Shown in pieces: positions 1 to 5,530 of a stretch of DNA of 7,122 nt. How positions within the stretch are numbered: position 1 is the stretch's first letter; each line of letters starts with the position of its first letter. The position numbers and the translations under genes were made by a program. The DNA comes from Bacteroidota bacterium (lineage in GTDB: Bacteria; Bacteroidota; Bacteroidia; NS11-12g; UBA955). The notes beneath the pieces were generated by a model. It worked only from the letters and a program-made list of their open reading frames with translations, made no database searches and had not been told where the DNA came from. The DNA lies in contig SXYY01000082.1 in the NCBI GenBank assembly GCA_005788145.1, forward strand, positions 1-7,122. The letters are read 5' to 3'.

Positions 1-363
1 GTAGTTTACCTCAGCAAACTTTCGCTCATTGGGGTCTTTGATTCCTGCCAAGAAATCGCTTTTGTCGCCAATCGTTTGTTTCCAAAAAATGCGGTCGGCA
101 TATTCGGCAGCTTTGATCAAGTGTGTAATACACTCGCGCTCGGCGGTGCTCAACAAGGCAGTATCGGTCTTTAATTCAAATTTTTTGTACATCGCCAATC
201 GCTGAGCCGCCACATTGGGAGCAACAGGAGCGGCTGCCACAGGGGCTTTTTTCTTGGGCTTTGCGGGCTTTTGAGCCATTGCTGGCATTGAGAATCCCAC
301 GGCTGCGAGAGCAACGATCCAATTCAATTTCACCTTTGGATGGTTCACGAAATTTTTCACCAT
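1..363 (-). CDS. Exported M49-family (dipeptidyl-peptidase III-like) zinc peptidase, N-terminal part
   Basis: Reading leftward from ATG at 363-361, 121 codons stay open to the window edge, so only the N-terminus is present. Residues 1-30 form a signal peptide: basic start (K3, K10, K12), hydrophobic core from about W15 to F24, and an AMA/Q cleavage site after A30. A Lys/Pro/Ala-rich linker follows (about 31-53). The mature start then reads FELKTD (62-67), STAERE (72-77), a helix containing AAEYADRIFWKQ (85-96), and finally DPNERKFAEVNY (110-121). This pattern (helix with IFWKQ, then a D-x-x-x-R-x-F-x-x-x-NY segment that normally continues into GPWD) is what I recall from the N-terminal domain of Bacteroidota M49 peptidases. 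The zinc-binding HEXXGH-type motif would lie beyond the window, so catalytic competence cannot be checked. The inferred role is cleavage of short peptides outside the cytoplasm. The gene is divergent from its neighbour at 533. The family assignment rests on pattern memory of a short fragment. Confidence 0.68.
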   Translation of the reverse strand, partial: MVKNFVNHPKVKLNWIVALAAVGFSMPAMAQKPAKPKKKAPVAAAPVAPNVAAQRLAMYKKFELKTDTALLSTAERECITHLIKAAEYADRIFWKQTIGDKSDFLAGIKDPNERKFAEVNY

Positions 364-369
364 AGTTTA

Positions 370-377
370 CAAACCTA
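370..377 (-). promoter_or_regulatory. Bacteroidota -7 box (TAGGTTTG) for the M49 peptidase gene
   Basis: On the minus strand TAGGTTTG matches the Bacteroidota primary-sigma -7 consensus TAnnTTTG exactly. A TTTC, resembling the TTTG -33 element, lies 19 nt further upstream (397-400). Only 6 nt separate the box from the ATG at 363, so transcription would begin at or very near the start codon. No Shine-Dalgarno-like sequence is present. The divergent gap 364-532 contains little else I can identify. Confidence 0.55.
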
Positions 378-517
378 CAAGAATTTTGCCACAAGCGAAA
401 TACCCATTTTGTTTCATGTCGTCAAACACTGAATTCGGAACGACAAACAGCGTAGGAAATTGCCAAAAAATGACACATTTTTGCAAGCGCAAAACCAAAA
501 CAGGGGCGTCCTTGTTT

Positions 518-525
518 TTTCTTTG
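518..525 (+). promoter_or_regulatory. Weak -7-like box (TTTCTTTG) before the FemAB-like gene
   Basis: TTTCTTTG matches TAnnTTTG with one mismatch, at the normally invariant A. It ends 7 nt before the proposed TTG start at 533, the same spacing seen at 1508-1515. No convincing -33 element lies 19-21 nt upstream. This is a tentative call that depends partly on the spacing seen at other genes here. Confidence 0.25.
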
Positions 526-532
526 ATCTCCT

Positions 533-1495
533 TTGAAACCCCTCGATTTTCAATCATTCCAGCAACTGCAAAGTGCCTTTGCCAACTACGATGGCAATAT
601 TACCGTCGGCGGACAATCATTTCCATTCAGCAATATCGAATTGAGCAAGCCTACCGGCAAATATGTTTCCAGGGCGATTCTCCGTTTGGCAACCATTCTT
701 GGCTCCAAGGGATTTGTTCAATATGCTGGAAACACCTGCAGTCCCGGACTCCATTTCCCCGAAGTTGAAAAAGGAACCAACCTTGCCGCTGTGACCAATT
801 CTACCTGTGGTGTAATCATCATGAATGTACTGGGCACGCCCCAACTCAAAGATGCAATTACCGTCATTGCGGAGCCTTTCATGAACTTGACAATACAACC
901 CGAGTGGAACCACTTCGACGATTATTTACACGCCATGAGTTCGAAATACAGGGTTAGAACGAACAAAGTACTGAGCACTTCCCAGGATTATCAAGCCAAG
1001 GAACTCAAGCACACCGAGGCCAATGAATGGATTCCTCAATGTGCACAGATGTTGGGACACACCCTGAAAGACAAAACCTTGGCGATATCGCCCAAATTGT
1101 CAACCATGCTCCACACATTTGTTCGAACCATGAAAGACAAATTCAAGGTTTGGGGCTACTACCACAATGAGAAATTGTGCGGTTTCATCAGCGCCATCGA
1201 AAGCGAACACGGATTGTATGCGATGCACCTCGGTCTCACCGATGATGCAGCCAAAGACCAATTGTATCAACGCATGATGTACGATGTGATTGCCTTCGGC
1301 ATCGAACAGAAAGACGAATTTGTGTGTTTGGGCAGAACCGCAACGGAAATCAAAAGCACCATGGGTGCCACCCCCATCGAAAACAGTTACGTGCTCTACG
1401 CCAAAAACAAATTGCTACGCAGTATGATCAATTTATACGCCAAGCGATTTCATCGGGTAAAACCTTACCAATTGCGAAACCCATTCAAAGGTTAA
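533..1495 (+). CDS. FemAB/GNAT-like acyltransferase of unknown substrate
   Basis: This 320-residue cytoplasmic-type protein has no signal peptide or membrane segment. The N-terminal half carries PEWNHFDDYLHAMSSKYRVR (123-142), which resembles the 'W-x-x-F-x-x-YL-x-x-x-SSK-x-R' segment of FemAB-like acyltransferases. The C-terminal half looks like a GNAT fold: a strand with FKVWGYY (204-210), CGFIS (216-220), a His-Leu-Gly strand (232-234), a helix with YQRMMYDVIAFGI (245-257), then GRTATEIKSTMGA (267-279), and a closing RNPFKG. FemAB-like enzymes transfer aminoacyl or acyl groups, often in cell-wall or surface-polymer synthesis; the substrate here is unknown. An in-frame TGA at 524-526 bars any longer N-terminus and no ATG occurs early, so TTG at 533 is the best start; the next in-frame Met is residue 97. 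The divergent M49 gene lies upstream. The exported cysteine peptidase starts 27 nt downstream and may be co-transcribed. The reading frame is secure, the family moderately so. Confidence 0.6.
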   Translation: MKPLDFQSFQQLQSAFANYDGNITVGGQSFPFSNIELSKPTGKYVSRAILRLATILGSKGFVQYAGNTCSPGLHFPEVEKGTNLAAVTNSTCGVIIMNVLGTPQLKDAITVIAEPFMNLTIQPEWNHFDDYLHAMSSKYRVRTNKVLSTSQDYQAKELKHTEANEWIPQCAQMLGHTLKDKTLAISPKLSTMLHTFVRTMKDKFKVWGYYHNEKLCGFISAIESEHGLYAMHLGLTDDAAKDQLYQRMMYDVIAFGIEQKDEFVCLGRTATEIKSTMGATPIENSYVLYAKNKLLRSMINLYAKRFHRVKPYQLRNPFKG

Positions 1496-1507
1496 CACCA
1501 AATATCT

Positions 1508-1515
1508 TACTTTCG
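1508..1515 (+). promoter_or_regulatory. -7-like box (TACTTTCG) before the exported cysteine peptidase
   Basis: TACTTTCG matches TAnnTTTG except for C at the seventh position. It sits in the 27-nt gap after the FemAB-like gene and ends 7 nt before the ATG at 1523. No clear -33 element is visible at the usual distance, so the downstream gene could also be read through from upstream. Confidence 0.4.
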
Positions 1516-1522
1516 CAGGGTT

Positions 1523-2740
1523 ATGAGATTCCTGCTGTTTGTTTTCGCCTCATCTGTGGCCACACTGGCCGTCGCCCAAAACACCCCTCCGGCAACCACC
1601 AATTCCATTGATTACACCATCAACAAGCCGGGAAGCAGTTATGCCTTTACACCCGATAAATTATTGGCTGCAACGCCGGTTGAAGACCAGTGTAGAACCA
1701 GCACCTGCTGGAGTTATAGCACGCTTTCGCTACTCGAAAGTGAACTGATTCGTTTGGGAAAAGGACAGTACAATTTGAGTCAGATGTACGTGGCCCGATG
1801 CGCCTACACCGAGAAAGCCAAAACCTATCTCCGGATGAACGGCAACCACAGTTTTGACCAAGGTGGTGAGGGTTGGGACATTCCAAGCATCGTATCTCAG
1901 TACGGAATTGTCCCAGAAAGCGTTTACACCGGTTTGAAAAATGGGGCTACCCGACATGATCACAGCGAAATGATTGCCGTACTCAAGGGCTTCATGGGCG
2001 CTCTGGTTAAGCGCGAAACAGGCACTTACACCGAAAGTTGGTTGCCCGCGTTTGAGGGCATTTTGGACGCCTATTTGGGTCCCATCCCCAAAGAATTTAC
2101 TTACGAAGGAAAAACCTACACACCGAAATCATTCGCGGCGAGTCTGGGCTTGAACATGAGCGACTATGTGGCCTTGACCAGCTTCACCCATCACCCCGAT
2201 TACAGTGCATTTGTGATTGAAGTGCCCGACAACTGGGCGATGGATCGCGCCTACAATTTGCCTTTGGAAGAGTTCGCACAAACTGTAAAAACGGCCTTAA
2301 GTAAAGGATACACCGTGGCTTGGGCTGCCGATGTCAGCGAAAAAGGATTCTCCTTTCGCGATGGTCTGGCGATTGTTCCCGCCGACGAATCCACAATCAA
2401 AAAAATTGGGACCGACAATGCTGGTTTCAATGATGCAGGTTCAAAAAAAGAAGGCAACGCATTTAGTCAGCCCGTAACAGAAATGACCATTACACCCGCT
2501 TTACGACAAGCGGCATTCGACAGACAGTCCACCACCGACGATCACGGGATGCACATTGTGGGTATGTCTACCGAAAAAAATGGAACCACTTATTTTTTGG
2601 TAAAAAACTCTTGGGGCACCGGCAATGCGCTGGGTGGCTATTTTTATGTGAGTGAGGCGTATTTCAAGTACAAAACCATTTCCGTGATGCTCCACAAAGA
2701 CGCAGTAGACAAAGGAACGAGCAAGAAGCTCGGGTTTTAA
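1523..2740 (+). CDS. Exported aminopeptidase C / bleomycin-hydrolase-like cysteine peptidase (C1B)
   Basis: This 405-residue papain-fold peptidase has a signal peptide (residues 1-18; cleavage VAVA-type before QN at 19-20). The catalytic elements of the C1 clan are all visible: oxyanion-hole Gln56 in EDQCRTSTCW, nucleophile Cys62 followed by W63 S64, His341 in DDHGMHIVGM (aligned with the HAM-x-x-VG motif of bleomycin hydrolases), and Asn362 in VKNSWGT. The long insert between the Cys region and the His/Asn region, together with the total length, fits the C1B (PepC/BLMH) branch rather than secreted papain-like C1A enzymes. PepC removes N-terminal amino acids from peptides. Classical PepC and BLMH are cytosolic, whereas this one is predicted to be exported, probably to the periplasm. 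The ATG at 1523 is chosen because it begins the signal peptide directly. The flanking genes are the FemAB-like gene and ald; no pathway link is proven. Confidence 0.87.
   Translation: MRFLLFVFASSVATLAVAQNTPPATTNSIDYTINKPGSSYAFTPDKLLAATPVEDQCRTSTCWSYSTLSLLESELIRLGKGQYNLSQMYVARCAYTEKAKTYLRMNGNHSFDQGGEGWDIPSIVSQYGIVPESVYTGLKNGATRHDHSEMIAVLKGFMGALVKRETGTYTESWLPAFEGILDAYLGPIPKEFTYEGKTYTPKSFAASLGLNMSDYVALTSFTHHPDYSAFVIEVPDNWAMDRAYNLPLEEFAQTVKTALSKGYTVAWAADVSEKGFSFRDGLAIVPADESTIKKIGTDNAGFNDAGSKKEGNAFSQPVTEMTITPALRQAAFDRQSTTDDHGMHIVGMSTEKNGTTYFLVKNSWGTGNALGGYFYVSEAYFKYKTISVMLHKDAVDKGTSKKLGF
2718..2738 (+). terminator. Possible weak intrinsic terminator at the end of the cysteine peptidase gene
   Basis: CGAGC (2718-2722) and GCTCG (2728-2732) form a perfect 5-bp stem with a 5-nt loop, followed by GG and TTTT up to the stop codon. 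The stem is short, the T run is only four, and the element lies inside the coding end, so it may be coincidental. Its position just before the ald promoter box is suitable for separating the two transcripts. Confidence 0.25.
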
Positions 2741-2760
2741 GGAATATCAAAACAATCGCG

Positions 2761-2768
2761 TATCTTTG
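2761..2768 (+). promoter_or_regulatory. Bacteroidota -7 box (TATCTTTG) for ald
   Basis: TATCTTTG is an exact match to TAnnTTTG and lies in the 43-nt gap before ald. The -33 element is weak (TTTT at 2735-2738, 22 nt upstream). Transcription would be expected to begin near 2775, giving a leader of under about 10 nt before the ATG at 2784. This is the clearest plus-strand promoter box in the window. Confidence 0.6.
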
Positions 2769-2783
2769 CGCCACTTTTCAACT

Positions 2784-3899
2784 ATGATCATTGGCGTTCC
2801 AAAAGAAATCAAAAACAACGAAAACCGCGTGGCATTGACGCCCGCAGGTGCAAGTGAATTGATCAAACACGGTCACACACTTTATGTGCAAAAGACTGCT
2901 GGCGAAGGCAGTGGCTTTGCCGATGCTGAATATCAAGCCGCCGGGGCTACCATCCTCAACACCATCGAGGAAGTGTATGCCATCGCCGAAATGATCATCA
3001 AAGTAAAAGAACCCATTGAAAGCGAATACAGTTTGATCAAAAAAGATCAGTTGTTGTTCACCTACTTCCACTTTGCTTCATACGAACCATTGACCCACGC
3101 CATGATTGAGCGCGGTGCTGTTTGTTTGGCCTACGAAACCGTAGAAAAAGCAGATCGCAGTTTGCCCTTGTTGATTCCCATGAGCGAAGTTGCTGGCAGA
3201 ATGAGCATCCAAGAAGGTGCCAAATACTTAGAGAAGCCCATGGGTGGAAGGGGTGTTTTGTTGGGCGGCGTTCCTGGTGTGAAGCCTGCTGAAGTATTGG
3301 TATTGGGCGGTGGTATCGTTGGTACCCAAGCGGCAAAAATGGCCGCTGGATTGGGTGCACGGGTTACCATGATGGACATTAGCTTGCCGCGCTTGCGTCA
3401 GCTTGATGACATCATGCCTGCCAACGTAGAAACCATGATTTCCAACGAATACAACGTTCGCAATGCCATCAAAACGGCTGATTTGGTGATTGGTGGTGTA
3501 TTGATCCCAGGTGCAAAAGCGCCAAAATTGATCACCCGCGATATGTTGCCAAGCATGAAAAAAGGCGCCGTAATCGTGGATGTAGCCATTGACCAAGGGG
3601 GTTGCTTTGAAACCTCTAAGCCCACAACCCATGCAGAACCTTGCTACGAGATAGATGGTGTTGTACACTATTGTGTTGCCAACATGCCTGGTGCAGTCCC
3701 TTACACTTCAACCCTTGCTTTGACCAACGCCACCTTGCCTTACGCCGTTCAATTGGCCAACAAAGGATGGAAAAAGGCTTGTGCCGATAGCAATGAATTG
3801 AAATTGGGATTGAACGTCATCAACGGAAAAGTGGTATACAAAGGAGTGTCTGAAGCCTTCAATTTGGAATACACCGAAGTTGATACTTTCTTGAACTAA
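2784..3899 (+). CDS. ald: Alanine dehydrogenase
   Basis: This 371-residue protein has the family's usual length. It catalyses NAD-dependent reversible oxidative deamination of L-alanine to pyruvate and ammonium in the cytoplasm. The start MIIGVPKEIKNNENRVALTP is the canonical N-terminus, so ATG 2784 is preferred over an in-frame TTG at 2766. Known functional residues are present at the canonical positions of the Mycobacterium tuberculosis enzyme: Arg15 and Lys75 (pyruvate binding), His96 in TYFHFA, and Asp270 in VDVAID. The Rossmann domain shows VLGGGIVGTQAA (173-184), with acidic Asp198 ending the second strand as expected for NAD preference. The C-terminal domain contains CVANMPGAVPYTST (297-310). 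The alpha/beta-hydrolase gene begins 6 nt after the stop, indicating an operon. Alanine dehydrogenase commonly serves alanine catabolism or ammonium assimilation; which applies here cannot be read from the sequence. Confidence 0.97.
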   Translation: MIIGVPKEIKNNENRVALTPAGASELIKHGHTLYVQKTAGEGSGFADAEYQAAGATILNTIEEVYAIAEMIIKVKEPIESEYSLIKKDQLLFTYFHFASYEPLTHAMIERGAVCLAYETVEKADRSLPLLIPMSEVAGRMSIQEGAKYLEKPMGGRGVLLGGVPGVKPAEVLVLGGGIVGTQAAKMAAGLGARVTMMDISLPRLRQLDDIMPANVETMISNEYNVRNAIKTADLVIGGVLIPGAKAPKLITRDMLPSMKKGAVIVDVAIDQGGCFETSKPTTHAEPCYEIDGVVHYCVANMPGAVPYTSTLALTNATLPYAVQLANKGWKKACADSNELKLGLNVINGKVVYKGVSEAFNLEYTEVDTFLN

Positions 3900-3905
3900 T
3901 TACCG

Positions 3906-4679
3906 ATGACCAACTTGGTCAACCACCGGATTTACGGGGACGAAAACGTCAGACCACTGTACATTTTGCATGGCATTTTTGGCATGCTCGACAATTGGCA
4001 CTTGGCGGCTCAGCAGCTTGCGAAGGACTTTCGTGTGATCACTTTTGATGCGCGAAACCATGGTAAAAGTTTTCACGACGCAGATTCTGGTTACCAGGCT
4101 ATGGCCGAAGACCTTCGTTCATTGATGTTGCACCTTGGCGATTCGCAAGCCATTGTGATGGGACATTCCATGGGTGGAAAAACAGCCATGTATTTTGCAG
4201 ACACCTATCCCGAAATGGTGGAACATTTGATCGTGGTGGATATCGCGCCGAAGCGTTATGTGCCCGGACATTTGGGCTATTTCAGGGCATTCAAAGAGGT
4301 ATCCTTGCAAACGTTAAACTCCCGAAAAGAAGCGGAAGAGGCATTTTTGCCCTATGCACCTGACATGGGGGTACGACAGTTCTTGCTCAAAAACATCGAG
4401 CCATTGCCCGGCGGAGGATACGCCACCAAAAGCAACTTGGAAGCCATTGAAAATGCCTACCACGAGATCATTGGCGAATTGCAGTTTCAGCATGTCTTTC
4501 TCAAACGCGCCGATTTCATTGCCGGTAGCAAAAGTGGATACATCAAGGAAGAGGACAAAGACCCCATCCTCCAGTATTTTCCCACAGCACAGTTCCACGA
4601 GGTGGCGAATGCCGGACACTGGGTGCATGCCGAAAACCCCGCTGGCTTCCTGGCTTGTTTGAACGAAATTCTGCGGTAA
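3906..4679 (+). CDS. Alpha/beta-hydrolase, YbfF-like esterase
   Basis: This 257-residue single-domain alpha/beta-hydrolase matches the length of E. coli YbfF (about 254 residues). Visible motifs: LHGIFG (21-26, oxyanion-hole HG), NWHLAAQQLAK (30-40), FDARNHGKS (47-55), the nucleophile elbow GHSMGG with Ser88, and VVDIAP (110-115), whose Asp112 is the likely acid. AGHWVHAE (236-243) supplies the catalytic His238. The VVDIAP and DARNHGKS wording is typical of the YbfF branch, which hydrolyses short acyl esters and acyl-CoA thioesters in vitro; the physiological substrate is unknown. There is no signal peptide, so it is cytoplasmic. It starts 6 nt after ald and has no promoter box of its own, so it is probably co-transcribed with ald, although no biochemical link between the two is established. 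Confidence 0.9.
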   Translation: MTNLVNHRIYGDENVRPLYILHGIFGMLDNWHLAAQQLAKDFRVITFDARNHGKSFHDADSGYQAMAEDLRSLMLHLGDSQAIVMGHSMGGKTAMYFADTYPEMVEHLIVVDIAPKRYVPGHLGYFRAFKEVSLQTLNSRKEAEEAFLPYAPDMGVRQFLLKNIEPLPGGGYATKSNLEAIENAYHEIIGELQFQHVFLKRADFIAGSKSGYIKEEDKDPILQYFPTAQFHEVANAGHWVHAENPAGFLACLNEILR

Positions 4680-4697
4680 TATTTCCCGCGGTATTTG

Positions 4698-4705
4698 TAC
4701 CTTCG
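4698..4705 (+). promoter_or_regulatory. -7-like box (TACCTTCG) before the beta-barrel/waaA pair
   Basis: TACCTTCG fits TAnnTTTG with C at the seventh position, as at 1508-1515. It lies in the 38-nt gap after the hydrolase gene and ends 12 nt before the ATG at 4718. No good -33 element is seen. If real, it drives the barrel gene and, through the ATGA overlap, waaA. Confidence 0.4.
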
Positions 4706-4717
4706 TTTTTTATCCAA

Positions 4718-5530
4718 ATGAAACAACTCATTGCCTCAATATTTGCGCTCCTTCTGTCGGTTACGGCGATATGTCAAGTTGCGGCACCCACTATAAGTCA
4801 ATCTTCATCGCCCAGCACAAGCACAGCACTCACACGTCCGACCTGGGTAGCCATGCACGTTGGGGGCGGTTTTCAATTGAATGCAGGGGGATGGCGCGAG
4901 CGCTACAATGCCAATGCAAAATTCGATTTGGGCGCAGAATATCAGCACAAAGAGCAGTGGTTGGTGGGCTTCAATTATGTCCCTTACACAGGCGGATGGG
5001 TCAACACAGACAGTCTTTACGGCGATATCATTTCCAACGCCAATTACTTGTTTGATGTGAACGGAAATCCTGCGGTGATTCGAACTTACATGCGTGGCTT
5101 CAATTTTTGCGCAACCGGCGGCAAGATCATTCCGCTGAAGCAAAGCACCTTGAAAAACCCACGCACGTGGTCGCTCCAGTTGATTGGCGGCCTAGGGTAT
5201 CACGAACATTTTACGAAATTTCAGTTCGACAAGGGGTTAGTGCCCCAGCTGGAGGGGTTTTATGAGGCGGGGCACGACAATTATCGCGCGGGATATTGCT
5301 TTACAGAGCAGGTTCGTTTGCAGTACATGAATCCGAACACATTGAGTTTCCACGTTGGTTTGGGATTGATTCAAGGGGTAACCAAGAACATGCGGGAGTG
5401 GGACATGAGCACATTCAGGGCGCCAGATGCCAGGCAGACCGATTTTGGGTTTGGGATTAACTGCAATTTGGTGATTCCGATCATCATTTATACAAAAAAC
5501 GCGGTCAGGGAAACGGAATATTTCGAATGA
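4718..5530 (+). CDS. Uncharacterised exported protein, probable outer-membrane beta-barrel, coupled to waaA
   Basis: This 270-residue protein has a signal peptide: MKQ, a hydrophobic stretch from residue 4 to 18, and probable cleavage after Cys19 before Gln20. A Ser/Thr/Pro-rich stretch follows (22-41). From about residue 42 the protein consists of alternating polar/aromatic strands rich in Gly, Tyr, Phe and Trp, such as WVAMHVGGGFQLNAGGW (43-59), WLVGFNYVPY (81-90), LQLIGGLGYHEHF (153-165), LSFHVGLGLIQGV (209-221) and FGFGINCNLVIPIIIY (243-258). This is typical of small Bacteroidota outer-membrane barrels, though the last residues (NAVRETEYFE) are not a classical barrel ending. I do not recognise a named family. 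The ATG at 4718 is chosen because it opens the signal peptide; an earlier in-frame ATG (4655) lies inside the hydrolase gene. The stop codon overlaps the waaA start (ATGA), which suggests translational coupling and a possible link to LPS or envelope assembly. Confidence 0.72.
   Translation: MKQLIASIFALLLSVTAICQVAAPTISQSSSPSTSTALTRPTWVAMHVGGGFQLNAGGWRERYNANAKFDLGAEYQHKEQWLVGFNYVPYTGGWVNTDSLYGDIISNANYLFDVNGNPAVIRTYMRGFNFCATGGKIIPLKQSTLKNPRTWSLQLIGGLGYHEHFTKFQFDKGLVPQLEGFYEAGHDNYRAGYCFTEQVRLQYMNPNTLSFHVGLGLIQGVTKNMREWDMSTFRAPDARQTDFGFGINCNLVIPIIIYTKNAVRETEYFE

Noticed and set aside
176..394. A 72-codon minus-strand open frame at the left end
   Set aside because: It overlaps the signal-peptide gene 1-363 in another frame. 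Its translation is Ser/Arg/Cys-rich with no recognisable pattern, whereas the 1-363 frame gives a coherent exported M49-like N-terminus.
364..532. A small RNA or riboswitch in the divergent intergenic region
   Set aside because: I see no strong stem, conserved riboswitch core or terminator; the region is explained as two divergent promoters.
2766..2783. Upstream TTG start adding six residues to alanine dehydrogenase
   Set aside because: The family begins with MIIGVPKEIK, exactly at ATG 2784, and the TTG lies inside the TATCTTTG promoter box.
3228..3668. Long minus-strand open frame (146 codons) opposite ald
   Set aside because: It lies entirely antisense to a strongly conserved gene and its translation shows no domain pattern; it is a codon-usage shadow.
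4655..4717. Earlier ATG for the barrel-like protein
   Set aside because: It lies within the hydrolase coding region and would put 21 unrelated residues before an otherwise complete signal peptide at 4718.
4757..4777. Possible lipoprotein signal (Cys19) in the barrel-like protein
   Set aside because: The residues before the Cys are T-A-I; the position before a lipobox Cys is normally Gly, Ala or Ser, so ordinary cleavage before Gln20 fits better.
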